Part shown: one piece after another, positions 40,841 through 51,438 of the stretch
Position numbering within the stretch: position 1 is the stretch's first letter
How the letters are laid out: each line of letters opens with the position of its first letter
Source of the DNA: Blastococcus fimeti
GTDB lineage: Bacteria > Actinomycetota > Actinomycetes > Mycobacteriales > Geodermatophilaceae
Assembly: GCA_900102115.1 (NCBI GenBank)
Contig: FNAW01000004.1
Location: 434,001 to 498,000, forward strand
Length of the DNA stretch: 64,000 nucleotides
Direction: 5' to 3'
Program-made: the position numbers and the translations under genes
The notes under the pieces: model-generated
Database searches by the model: none
Told to the model about the DNA's origin: nothing
What the model saw: only the letters and a program-made list of their open reading frames with translations

Positions 40841-42514
40841 GTGCGCATACGGGGCCGTGGCATCGAGCGGCTGGCGTTGCTGACGGGCGCGCCCGTCGCC
40901 GTCGTCGCGGTGACCGCCGCCGGCGCGCCGACCGTGCGCTGGGTCAACTCGTCGATGGCCGAGCTGCTCGGGCTGGGGCAGGCGGGGAACGCCCGGGTGC
41001 CGCTGGCCGACGTCGTGCTGGAGGGCAGCCGGGGGCGGGCGATCGCGGCGGCGCGGGACCTGGTCGCCGCCCGGGGGCAGAGTGCCAGCGTCCAGGTGCT
41101 CCCGGCCGGGGGTTCCGAGGGCCCGGTGTGGTTCCACTTCCTCGCCGTACCGGCCTCGGCGGCGGGTCGGCTGCTCGCCGCGCTGCGGCTGCCCGTCGCC
41201 CGGCACGTGGTCCTGCACGCCCGCGCCGCCCCGGCCGCCGCCCCCGAGCCGGAGAGCGACCCGATCTCCGCGCGGCGGCGGCTCTCCGACCGCCTCGGCG
41301 CGGCCCTGCTGAGGTCGCGCCGGCGTCCGAGCCGGATCGTGCTCGCGGTGGTCCGCGTCTCACTGACCACGGACGAGGGCCCGCGACCGGCGCCGGAGCT
41401 CGAGGTGCGGAGCCTGGCCGACCGGCTGCGGGCCGCCGCGCGGGACACCGACACGGTGGCACCCCTGGGCCCCGGCAGCCTGGCCGTGCTCGCCGAGGAC
41501 TCGGCCGAGGGGGGCGAGGTCGTCCTGGCCGCCCGGCTGCTGACCGTCGTCGACCGGGCGCTCGACGGCGACGAGGCCCCGCCGGTGGTCACGGTCGCGG
41601 TCATGGAGGTGGCGGATCCGGACGCCGACCCGGACGCGGTGCTCGCCCACCTCGGTCAGACGGTCGGGCCGGTCGCCGGTCAGGGGGGCGTCGTGGTGCT
41701 GCCTGCCTGGGTCGCCGGCGGGCCGGACGGCATCGGCGAACCGGGCGGCCCCGCGGACGCGGACGTGAACTCCGAGCACACCCGGCGGGCCCTCAGCTCG
41801 GGACGGTTCGTGCTCGGCGCGCGCACCCTCCGGCGGGACGGCACGGCATCGGCGCAGCTCCCGCTCCTGCTGGAGGTCAGCACGGTCGACGACGACCGGC
41901 TCACGCCGGTGCGTGTGAGCGCCGCCGGTCTGGCCACGGCGCTGGACGAGTGGGCGCTGGAGCAGCTTGTGTCGCTCGACGAGACGGACGCGCCCGTGGC
42001 GCTCCGCCTGCAGCCGGGCGGGCTCCTGACGTCCGCACTGGGCGACGCGGTCGCGGCGCTGCTGGATCGGCGCCCCGGGCTCCGGCTGGTCCTCTCGGTG
42101 CCGGAGGGGCGGCTCGTGGAGGCGCTGGCGGCGCAGCGCTCGGTGCTGGGCCGGCTGTCCGACGCCGGCGTGGGCCTCGGGGTGAGCGACTGGTCGGGAC
42201 AGCTCGATCCAGCGGCCCTGGTGCGGGCCGGCGTCGCGCTGGTCGAGCTCTCCGCCGCGGCCCAGCGGGACGCCGCCCGGCCGGACGGAGCGGCCCGGGT
42301 GGCCGGGCTGATCGCCGGTCTGCACGCCGGTCTCGGGCCCGCCGCGGTCGTCGTGGCCGACGACCTCGGTGCCACGGCACGTCCCACCGATCCCGATCCG
42401 CGCACGACCGTCTGGGCAGCGCCCTCACCAGCACGGCTGGTGAGCCCCGATGGCGGGGGATCGAGACACCCGGGTGGCGGACGCGCACGACGCCGCGTCC
42501 GGCGTTCGCCATGA
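40841..42514 (+). CDS. PAS protein with degenerate GGDEF and EAL-like regions
   Basis: A 557-residue soluble protein. Residues about 10-125 look like a PAS domain (VRWVNSSMAELLGLGQAGNARV). A GGDEF-like fold follows (RRRLSDRLGAALLRSRR, RSLADRLRAAARDTDTVAPLGPGSLAVLAED) in which the GGDEF site reads GPGSL, so cyclase activity is not expected. The C-terminal 250 residues resemble an EAL barrel (FVLGARTLRRDGTASAQLPLLLEV, ALDEWALEQL, LGRLSDAGVGLGVSDWSG) without the EAL and metal residues. Inference: an inactive c-di-GMP-type receptor, comparable in logic to PelD. A GH114 remnant ends just upstream. Confidence 0.65.
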   Translation: MRIRGRGIERLALLTGAPVAVVAVTAAGAPTVRWVNSSMAELLGLGQAGNARVPLADVVLEGSRGRAIAAARDLVAARGQSASVQVLPAGGSEGPVWFHFLAVPASAAGRLLAALRLPVARHVVLHARAAPAAAPEPESDPISARRRLSDRLGAALLRSRRRPSRIVLAVVRVSLTTDEGPRPAPELEVRSLADRLRAAARDTDTVAPLGPGSLAVLAEDSAEGGEVVLAARLLTVVDRALDGDEAPPVVTVAVMEVADPDADPDAVLAHLGQTVGPVAGQGGVVVLPAWVAGGPDGIGEPGGPADADVNSEHTRRALSSGRFVLGARTLRRDGTASAQLPLLLEVSTVDDDRLTPVRVSAAGLATALDEWALEQLVSLDETDAPVALRLQPGGLLTSALGDAVAALLDRRPGLRLVLSVPEGRLVEALAAQRSVLGRLSDAGVGLGVSDWSGQLDPAALVRAGVALVELSAAAQRDAARPDGAARVAGLIAGLHAGLGPAAVVVADDLGATARPTDPDPRTTVWAAPSPARLVSPDGGGSRHPGGGRARRRVRRSP

Positions 42515-42551
42515 CTCCGCGACGAGCCGACCTGCGCTCCGACGGTGCGAC

Positions 42552-44563
<2,012 letters not shown>

Positions 44564-44659
44564 TCATTCGACGTAGGCCGGCTCATGCCGTCGGCGGATT
44601 CCCGGGGGCGCCCGTGTCCATAGCGTGACCTGCACATGGAGTCGGTACGGGGAGATGAC

Positions 44660-46267
44660 GTGGACGTTCAGGCGACGCCCGACATCGGCACCGCACGTCC
44701 GAGCATCCCCCGCGCCAGGAGCGGATCGACCACGTACTCCGGCCCGGAGCGCCGGCTCGAGTGCTCGCGTCAGCGCCTCTCGTGGGCTGCGGAGGCGCCC
44801 TACCGGGCACACCCGGACGCCGCGGCGGGCGCCGACGGGGCATCCGGCGCGTCCCCCGCGGACCCCTCCCGGGCGGCCGAGCGGCGCCGCAGGTCGTGGA
44901 CGCGGCCGCTGGTGCGCCGCACGGTCGCCGGAGACCTGATCTGCGCCCTCGCGGTCCTGCCGCTCGTCGTCCTGTCCAACCAGCAGTCGCTCGGGAAGGG
45001 AGACGCCGTCGGGGTCGCCCTGATCACGGTGGCGTGGCTGGTCCTCCTCACGGCCACCGGCGCGTACGACTGGCGCCGGATCGGGGACGGACCGGACGAG
45101 TTCCGCAGCATCGCGCGCTCGGCGCTGGTGCTGCTGGCCGCGCTCAGCGTGGTCGCGTACTCGGCCCGGCACATCCCGCCCCGTCGGTACGTCCTCATCG
45201 CGATCCCGCTGCTCGCGCTGGCGACCGCGGTCCACCGCAAGCTGCTGCGCACCCGGTTGCACACGAGCCGGGCCCAGGGATGGGGCCTGCTGCGCACGCT
45301 CGTCGTCGGCGAGCCGCTGGCCGCGCACCTGTACAGCAGCCAGCTGAACGCCCGGTCGTTCCACGGCTACCACGTGGTCGGGGCCTGCCTGCACCACCCG
45401 CGGCCCGGTGGCGAGGTCAGCGGGCTCCCGGTCTGGGGAACCGTCTCGGAGGTCCCCCAGATCGTCGTCGAGCAGCAGATCGACGTCGTCCTCGTCGTGG
45501 GGTCGCAGCTCGTGGGCGAACCCCTGCGCCGGCTCACGTGGGCGCTCGAGCGCGTTGGTGCCGACCTGGTCCTCGCACCGGGGCTGGTGGAGGTGGCCGG
45601 CGGCCGGACCCGGATGCGCCCGGCGGCCGGGCTCTCCCTCATCCACGTGGACAACCCGGCCTACGTCAGGGAGCCCCTGCTCAAGGAGGTCTTCGACCGG
45701 GTGCTGGGCACGCTGTTCCTGCTGCTGGCCACCCCCGTGCTGCTGGTGGCGATGGCCGCCGTGCGGCTCGGCGGCCGGGGACCGGTCTTCTACCGGCAGC
45801 TCCGGGTGGGCCGGAACGGGAAGCCGTTCCGGATGTTCAAGCTGCGCACCATGGTCCCGGACGCCGACCGGTCACGGGCCGGACTGCTGGACCTCAGCGA
45901 CCGGGACGGGCTGATGTTCAAGATGCGCAACGACCCGCGGGTCACGCCGGTGGGCCGCTGGCTGCGGCGGTCCAGCGTCGACGAGCTGCCTCAGCTGTGG
46001 AACGTCGTGCGGGGCGACATGGCGCTGGTCGGGCCGCGTCCCCCGCTGCCGGAGGAGCACGCCGCCTACCAGGACGCCGTCCACCGGCGGTTGCACGTGA
46101 AGCCGGGCATCACCGGGTTGTGGCAGGTCAGCGGGCGGGCGGACCTCAGCTGGGACGAGTCCGTGCGGCTGGACCTGAGGTACGTCGACAACTGGTCGAT
46201 CATGCTCGACCTGGAAATCCTCTGGAAGACCGTGCGCGCAGTCGTTCACGGGAAGGGCGCGTACTGA
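44660..46267 (+). CDS. Exopolysaccharide polyprenyl glycosylphosphotransferase
   Basis: A 535-residue WbaP/WcaJ-type enzyme that loads the first sugar-1-phosphate onto undecaprenyl phosphate. I prefer GTG 44660 (GGGGAG 5 bases upstream) over ATG 44636. An N-terminal disordered part contains SGPERR, followed by four membrane helices (about 90-200) and a CoA-binding-like domain. The C-terminal catalytic domain has FYRQLRVGRNGKPFRMFKLRTM, MRNDPRVTPVGRWLRRSSVDELPQLWNVVRGDMALVGPRPP and VKPGITGLWQVSGRADLSWDESVRLDLRYVDNWS. This is the priming step of the Wzx/Wzy cluster to the right. Confidence 0.93.
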   Translation: MDVQATPDIGTARPSIPRARSGSTTYSGPERRLECSRQRLSWAAEAPYRAHPDAAAGADGASGASPADPSRAAERRRRSWTRPLVRRTVAGDLICALAVLPLVVLSNQQSLGKGDAVGVALITVAWLVLLTATGAYDWRRIGDGPDEFRSIARSALVLLAALSVVAYSARHIPPRRYVLIAIPLLALATAVHRKLLRTRLHTSRAQGWGLLRTLVVGEPLAAHLYSSQLNARSFHGYHVVGACLHHPRPGGEVSGLPVWGTVSEVPQIVVEQQIDVVLVVGSQLVGEPLRRLTWALERVGADLVLAPGLVEVAGGRTRMRPAAGLSLIHVDNPAYVREPLLKEVFDRVLGTLFLLLATPVLLVAMAAVRLGGRGPVFYRQLRVGRNGKPFRMFKLRTMVPDADRSRAGLLDLSDRDGLMFKMRNDPRVTPVGRWLRRSSVDELPQLWNVVRGDMALVGPRPPLPEEHAAYQDAVHRRLHVKPGITGLWQVSGRADLSWDESVRLDLRYVDNWSIMLDLEILWKTVRAVVHGKGAY

Positions 46268-46354
46268 CATCTTGCACACGACCGCCCACCACCCGGCGCC
46301 CGCCCGGAGGGCGCCGTCCACCCCGCTCGGTGCCGGGCCAGGAGAGGAGGCCAC

Positions 46355-47062
46355 GTGGTGGAGGTCAACCGCGCACGACACGTCGTACCCGAGGTGGCGG
46401 AGGCCACCGGGCTCGCCCTGTCGATCCTGGTCCTGGACGCCGAGGGGGCCCTCGCGGAGGCGGTGGCGCGCGCTCTGCTGCGCGAGGAGGGCATCGCCCG
46501 GGCCACCGGTGTGAGCGATCCCGGGGTCGCGTCGTCGACGCTGGAGCGGGGCGGCCTCGACGTCGTCGTCGTCGGCACGGACGCCGACGACTGGGACGCC
46601 ACGGCCTTCCTCCGCACCGCCGGCCTGATCTGCCCGGGCGTGACCCTGGTCGCGATGTCGGGGGACCACGCCCCGGAGCGCGCGGCCGCCGCCCTCCTCG
46701 CCGGCGCGGCCAGCTGGGTGCCCAAGCAGGCCGGCGTCCAGGAGCTCGCGACCGTGATCCGGGCGTCGGCCCGCGGACGGTCATCCGTCCCCCCCGAGCT
46801 GCTCCACCAGGTGCTGCGCCTCATGGCGGGCTCCGCCACGGGCGAGGAGCGCAAGAGCGTCTTCGGCGACCTCACCCAGCGCGAGCAGGAGATCCTCGAG
46901 TACGCGGTGCTCGGGTACAGCCGGGCCGAGATCGCCGACGAGCTCGGCCTGTCGATCAACACGGTCCGCACCCACCTGCAGCACGTCCTGCGCAAGCTCG
47001 GCGTCCGCACGACGCTGGGCGCGGTCACGCTGGTGCTGAGGGAGCGCGCCGGATCGGGCTGA
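46355..47062 (+). CDS. LuxR-type regulator with pseudo-receiver
   Basis: A 235-residue protein with a receiver-like first half and LuxR helix-turn-helix (LTQREQEILEYAVLGYSRAEIADELGLSINTVRTHLQHVLRKLGV, about 170-218). In the receiver the phosphoacceptor position reads VVVVGTDA, a Gly instead of Asp, while the late Lys (SWVPKQAG) is kept; it is probably not phosphorylated. GGAGG stands before the GTG at 46355; GTG 46358 is equally possible. Sitting between the priming transferase and the modification genes, it is the likely local regulator of the exopolysaccharide cluster. Confidence 0.85.
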   Translation: MVEVNRARHVVPEVAEATGLALSILVLDAEGALAEAVARALLREEGIARATGVSDPGVASSTLERGGLDVVVVGTDADDWDATAFLRTAGLICPGVTLVAMSGDHAPERAAAALLAGAASWVPKQAGVQELATVIRASARGRSSVPPELLHQVLRLMAGSATGEERKSVFGDLTQREQEILEYAVLGYSRAEIADELGLSINTVRTHLQHVLRKLGVRTTLGAVTLVLRERAGSG

Positions 47063-47079
47063 CGCCCCCCACCACCGGC

Positions 47080-47092
47080 CTAGTCCTCCTGG
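47080..47092 (+). promoter_or_regulatory. CTAG-type motif, copy 1
   Basis: CTAGTCCTCCTGG, 72 bases before the NodB deacetylase start. It fits the pattern CTAG-N2-C-N-Y-CTG shared with two other intergenic sites in this cluster (59947 and 61027). Candidate promoter element or operator. Confidence 0.35.
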
Positions 47093-47163
47093 CGGGGTCG
47101 ACGCCCGGCAACGCCTCCAGGCTGCGTCCAGACCACGCCGACCCGGGGAGCTGAGCCGTCACC

Positions 47164-47949
47164 GTGCTGCACCCACCGTCCGGGGACGTCGCCCCGGAGC
47201 TGCGATCCGCCCGCCCCGCGCGGCGTCCGGCCGTCCGGCTGCCGGCGCCGAGGGCCGGTCGGCCACCCGTGCTCATGCTGCACGGGGTCGGCCGGGTGTC
47301 GGTGGATCCCTTCGCCCTGTTCCTCTCCCCGGAACGGTTCTCCGGGCAGATGCGCCTCCTCGCCCGCCTGGGGCTCCGGGGCGTGTCCCTGGCGGAACTG
47401 CGCGCGGCAGAGGACCGGGGGCAGGCGCGGGGACTCGTCGGGCTCACGTTCGACGATGCCTACCGCGACGTGCTCGACTGGGCGCCTCCCGTCCTGGCCG
47501 GGTACGGATTCACCGCCACGGTCTTCGCCGTGTCCGGCCTCCTCGGTGGCGAGAACGCCTGGGACCCCCCGCCCCGCCGCCGGCTGATGGACGCCGACGA
47601 CCTGCGCCGGCTCGTCCGCGAGGGGTGGGAGCTCGGCTCGCACGGCGCCACCCACGTGCGGCTCGCGGGGCTCGACGCCGAGCAGCTGCAGCACGAGGTG
47701 GCGGGCAGCCGGAGCGCGCTCGCCGGCGTCACCGGCGTGCCGCCGACGACGTTCTGCTACCCGTACGGATCGGTCGACGAGGCATCGGTCGAGGCCGTCC
47801 GCGCGGCCGGCTACTCCGCGGCCTGCGCGGTCCGTCCGCCGCCCGGTCTCGACCGCGAGCTGGCCTCCCCGCGGCTCGGCGTGGCCGAGCGGGACCACCC
47901 GCTCCGCCTCGCCGCCCGGCTCCTGCTCTCCGGACACCGGTCCCGGTGA
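47164..47949 (+). CDS. NodB-type polysaccharide deacetylase
   Basis: A 261-residue carbohydrate esterase 4 protein. VLMLHGVGRV near residue 38, then the TFDDAYRDVLDW motif with the catalytic/metal Asp pair, GYGFTATVFAVSG, the SHGATHVRL metal-binding His pair and FCYPYGSVDEASVEAVRAAGY. No signal peptide is visible, so it probably acts on cytoplasmic lipid-linked sugars or is exported by another way. The GTG at 47164 was chosen; the stop overlaps the next GTG. Likely removes N-acetyl groups in the cluster's polymer. Confidence 0.9.
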   Translation: MLHPPSGDVAPELRSARPARRPAVRLPAPRAGRPPVLMLHGVGRVSVDPFALFLSPERFSGQMRLLARLGLRGVSLAELRAAEDRGQARGLVGLTFDDAYRDVLDWAPPVLAGYGFTATVFAVSGLLGGENAWDPPPRRRLMDADDLRRLVREGWELGSHGATHVRLAGLDAEQLQHEVAGSRSALAGVTGVPPTTFCYPYGSVDEASVEAVRAAGYSAACAVRPPPGLDRELASPRLGVAERDHPLRLAARLLLSGHRSR

Positions 47950-49139
47950 CGCTCCAGGAGGTGCGGCCCGGAACGGCCGGGCCGGGTGCGGCGCCCGGCC
48001 TGCGCGCGCGGGTGCTGGCCGACGGGGCGGCGCTCGAGCAGGAGCGCGAGGGCTGGGACGCCCTCGCCGTGGCCGCGGGACGCCCGTACAGCGCCCCGGG
48101 GTGGGCGCTGCCGTGGTGGCGGTCCGCCCGTCCCCCGGGCAGCGAGCTGGCCGTGGTGACGGTCCACGAGGGCTCGGCCCTGGTCGGCCTGGCGCCCTGT
48201 TACGTCGGCCGGACGCGGTCGGGCCTGACGACCGCGCGGCTCGTCGCCGACGTCGACGCGTCCTACTCCGAGCCGCTGGCGACCGCCGCCCGGCGACGGG
48301 ACGTCGCGGCTGCCGTGGCGTCCGCGCTCGCCGACCGGGACGTCGACGTGCTCTCGCTGGAGAACGTCCCCGCCGACAGCCCCTGGCCGGACCTGCTCCG
48401 GGAGACGTGGCCCGGCCGCCGGCCGCACCTCGCCGCGGTCTCGACCGTGGGCGCCCCCTGCGTGGACCTCCCGCCGGGCGGGCCCGAGGCGTGGTTCGAG
48501 GGGCGCAGCCGGAACTTCCGCCAGCAGGTGCGCCGACGCCGGCGCGAGTTCGGCCGGCTCGGTGGACGCCTGGAGGTGGCCCGCACCCACGACGACGCCC
48601 TCGCCGGCCTCCGCGAGTTCGTCCGCCTCCACCACGGCCGCTGGGCGAACCGCGGCGGCTCGCAGGCACTGCACGGCTCCATGCCGCTGATGCTGCAGCG
48701 CGCGGTCGAGGAGCTGGGGCCGGGACGGCTGCAGGTGTGGACGGCGACGGCGGACGGCGACACGGTGGCCGCGGCGCTGTTCGTGGCCGCGGGCCCGGAG
48801 ATGCACTACTGGCTGGGCGGGTTCGACGAGGCGTGGGCGCCGCTGTCCCCGTCCCTGCTCCTGCTGGTGGCGGCGGTGCTGCGGGCCCCCGAGTTCGGCT
48901 GCCGGCGGATCTCACTCGGCCCCGGCGTGCAGCCGTACAAGGCGCGGATGGCGACCGGCGAGGACGAACTGGTCCGCCTCGACCTGCTGCCGCGGACCCG
49001 GCGATATCCCTACGTGCTGCTCCGGCAGGCCCCGTACCGCCTCCGCCGGGTCGTGGCCAACCACACGCCGCCGGAGACCAGGCAACGGCTCCGGCAGGCC
49101 ACCGAACGGCTCCGTCCCACCCGGGAGGCAGCGCCATGA
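47946..49139 (+). CDS. CelD/BcsL-type GNAT-fold acyltransferase (FemAB-like) 1
   Basis: A 397-residue protein of the acyltransferase family often called CelD/BcsL. Features: GWDALAVAAGRPYSAPGWALPWW near the N-terminus, a basic NFRQQVRRRRREFGRLGG helix near 190, REFVRLHHGRWANRGGSQAL, and a C-terminal GNAT half (TATADGDTVAAALFVAAGPEMHYWLGGFDEAWAPLSPSLLLLVAAV). These enzymes are frequent in exopolysaccharide clusters and are thought to transfer acyl or aminoacyl groups. Coupled on both sides by GTGA and ATGA overlaps. Confidence 0.85.
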   Translation: MTLQEVRPGTAGPGAAPGLRARVLADGAALEQEREGWDALAVAAGRPYSAPGWALPWWRSARPPGSELAVVTVHEGSALVGLAPCYVGRTRSGLTTARLVADVDASYSEPLATAARRRDVAAAVASALADRDVDVLSLENVPADSPWPDLLRETWPGRRPHLAAVSTVGAPCVDLPPGGPEAWFEGRSRNFRQQVRRRRREFGRLGGRLEVARTHDDALAGLREFVRLHHGRWANRGGSQALHGSMPLMLQRAVEELGPGRLQVWTATADGDTVAAALFVAAGPEMHYWLGGFDEAWAPLSPSLLLLVAAVLRAPEFGCRRISLGPGVQPYKARMATGEDELVRLDLLPRTRRYPYVLLRQAPYRLRRVVANHTPPETRQRLRQATERLRPTREAAP

Positions 49140-50278
49140 CCCAGCGACTCCTGTCCGCACGTCCCGCTCCGCCGGCGGCGCCCGGGCCCGTCGGAGGGGG
49201 CACGCACGTCTCGGTCCTCACCACCGGGGCGGAGCTGCGGGCGATCGCCCCGGAGTGGGACGCGCTCGCCGGCAGCCCGTTCACCACGATCGCCTGGCTG
49301 TCCTCGTGGACGGCGGCCTACGGAGGCGGGCGGCCGGCCGTGCTGGCCGTCCGGGACCGGCACGGCGCCCTCGTCGCCGGGCTGCCGTGCCGCCGGACGC
49401 CGGGCGGCGCCTGGGCGGCGATGGCCAACCAGGAGAGCGGATCGTGGGGCGCGGTCGCGTCGTCCGCGGGGAACGAGCGCCTGGCGTGGCAGGCCCTCGC
49501 CCGGTCCGGCGTCTCCCGCATCCGCCTGGAGTGCCTGCTCGACCCGGACGGCACCGGCACCACGCCGGCGCACGAGGAGCTGGCCGCTGCCGGCTACCGC
49601 GTCGTCCCGACCAACGGCTCGCGGAGCCCCTACGTCACGCTGCCGTCGTCGGCCGACGAGCTGATGTCCTCGTTCGGCAGCCGGCTCCGGCGCCAGCTCC
49701 GCCAGTCCGGCCGGCGGCTGGAGGGCCTGGGGCGGCTGCGGCTGCGGGTCGTCCGGGGCGGTCCCGAGCTCCCCGCGGCGCTCGACGCGGTGCTGGCGCT
49801 GGAGGCCGGCGGCTGGAAGAGCCGCGCCGGGACGGCCGTCCTCAGCAACCCGCGCCTCGAACGGCTGTACCGCGGGTTCGCCGCCCGCGCCGGTGAGCAG
49901 GGCCGGCTGCGGCTGCACCTGCTCGAGCTGGACGGCCGGCCCGTCGTCGGGAGCTTCGGCTGCGTGGTCGGGAACGTCGGCCACCTGATGAAGACCGGGT
50001 ACGACGAGCGGCTCGCGGAGCACTCACCGGGGACCTACATGCTCGGCGAGATCCTGCGGCTCTCCGTCGAGGAGGGCCTGAGCGGGTGCGACCTGCTGGG
50101 CGCGCCGGACCCGTTCAAGATGCGCTTCGCCGACACGGTCCGGCCGCGGGTCGGGCTGCGCGCCTACCGGGGCCCGCGCAGCCTCCCGGAGTCGCTGTAC
50201 TGGACCCACGGCCGGCCGGCCCTGAAGTGGCTGGCCGTCCGGACGGTCCGGCGGCCCGAGGCCTCCCCCGCTCCCTGA
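49136..50278 (+). CDS. CelD/BcsL-type GNAT-fold acyltransferase (FemAB-like) 2
   Basis: A 380-residue relative of the preceding protein: EWDALAGSPFTTIAWLSSWTAAYGGG, SFGSRLRRQLRQSGRRLEGLG, LEAGGWKSRAGTAVLSN, LHLLELDGRPVVGSFGCVVGNVGHLMKTGYDERLAEHSPGTYMLGEILR. Same architecture, moderate divergence, so the two probably modify different positions of the glycan. It ends 16 bases before the convergent GT4 gene, so it closes the short plus-strand unit. Confidence 0.85.
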   Translation: MTQRLLSARPAPPAAPGPVGGGTHVSVLTTGAELRAIAPEWDALAGSPFTTIAWLSSWTAAYGGGRPAVLAVRDRHGALVAGLPCRRTPGGAWAAMANQESGSWGAVASSAGNERLAWQALARSGVSRIRLECLLDPDGTGTTPAHEELAAAGYRVVPTNGSRSPYVTLPSSADELMSSFGSRLRRQLRQSGRRLEGLGRLRLRVVRGGPELPAALDAVLALEAGGWKSRAGTAVLSNPRLERLYRGFAARAGEQGRLRLHLLELDGRPVVGSFGCVVGNVGHLMKTGYDERLAEHSPGTYMLGEILRLSVEEGLSGCDLLGAPDPFKMRFADTVRPRVGLRAYRGPRSLPESLYWTHGRPALKWLAVRTVRRPEASPAP

Positions 50279-50293
50279 GCAGCCGGGTCCGCG

Positions 50294-51433
50294 TCAGCCG
50301 CCGCCGGCCAGCGCCAGGTACCTCGCCGCGACCTCCGCCGGGTCGAACAGGGCGGCGGCCAGCTCCGCCGTCCCCGCCGGTACCGGCGAGGCGGCCGCCT
50401 CCTCGATGGCCGTGGCCAGCGCCTCGGCGTCGCCGGGCAGGAACGTCCGGTGGCCGAGGGCGGCGCAGACCTCGGCCAGACCTCCCGTGGCGGAGCCGAC
50501 GAACGGGACGCCGAGCACCGCGGCCTCGACGGCGACCAGGCCGAAGCCCTCCTCCCGGGAGGGGAGCACGACGACGTCGGCCTCCCGCATGAGCGGATAG
50601 GGGTTGGCCAGCTGGCCGGTGAACGTCACGCGGCCGGTCAGGCCCATGCCCGCGACAGCGGTCTCCAGCTCCGGCCTGAGCGGGCCCTCGCCGACGAGCC
50701 GCAGGACGAAGCGGTCCGGCAGCGCGCGCAGTGCGCGCAGCAGGGTCAGGTGGTCCTTCTGCGCGTGCAGGCGCGCGACGCACATCAGCACCCGCTCCCC
50801 CGCCGTCCGCGGCGCCCCGGGATCCGCCGTCGCCCCGGCCAGCCGCTGCACCTCGGCGGCGTCCACCGGGTTCGGGATCGTGACCACCCGCTCCGGGTGC
50901 GGCAGCAGCCCCTCCTCCCCCAGGCTGCGCGCCGCCGCGTCGGAGACGACGACGATCCGGTCCGGCCTGCGGTAGACCACCGGCAGCGTCCTGGCGAGCA
51001 GCGAGAGCCCGGCGCCGTCGCTGCGCAGGCTCTCGGCCATCGCGTGCTCGCTCGCCACGTGCAGGTAGCCGCCTCCGGCGGCGCGGGCCGCGCTGACGAC
51101 GACGTTGGTCCAGGTGAGGAAGGAGTAGACGGCGTCGAAGCGCTCCCGGCGGGCCAGGGCGGAGAAGCGTGCGACCACCTGGCCGAACCGGCGCAGCCCC
51201 GACCCGGTCGAGGGCAGGTGCACGTGCCGGCAGCCGGGCGGGATCCGGTCGGCCCACGGCAGCTCGTCCAGCCCGGCGAGCTCCGCCCTGGTCAGCCGGG
51301 GCTCGACGGTCACCACGGTCACCCGTGTGCTGCGGGCGAACTCCCGGGCGAGGGTCTCGGCCACCCGCTGGGCACCCGCACCGCTGAGGCACGGGACGAC
51401 GACGGCCACGGAGGAGGGTGCTCGTCCTGCCAC
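50294..51433 (-). CDS. GT4 glycosyltransferase
   Basis: A 379-residue GT-B enzyme. N-terminus VAVVVPCLSGAGAQRVAETLAREF contains the GGxxR-like acceptor loop (GAGAQRV); the donor domain has VLMCVARLHAQKDHLTLLRALR near 200 and VVLPSREEGFGLVAVEAAVLGVPFVGSATGGLAEV near 285-315 with the E-x7-E pattern. No membrane span. The GTG at 51433 has GGGGAG upstream and starts 5 bases after the polymerase gene ends. Adds one sugar of the repeat unit (inference). Confidence 0.88.
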   Translation of the reverse strand: MAGRAPSSVAVVVPCLSGAGAQRVAETLAREFARSTRVTVVTVEPRLTRAELAGLDELPWADRIPPGCRHVHLPSTGSGLRRFGQVVARFSALARRERFDAVYSFLTWTNVVVSAARAAGGGYLHVASEHAMAESLRSDGAGLSLLARTLPVVYRRPDRIVVVSDAAARSLGEEGLLPHPERVVTIPNPVDAAEVQRLAGATADPGAPRTAGERVLMCVARLHAQKDHLTLLRALRALPDRFVLRLVGEGPLRPELETAVAGMGLTGRVTFTGQLANPYPLMREADVVVLPSREEGFGLVAVEAAVLGVPFVGSATGGLAEVCAALGHRTFLPGDAEALATAIEEAAASPVPAGTAELAAALFDPAEVAARYLALAGGG

Positions 51434-51438
51434 GGCGG

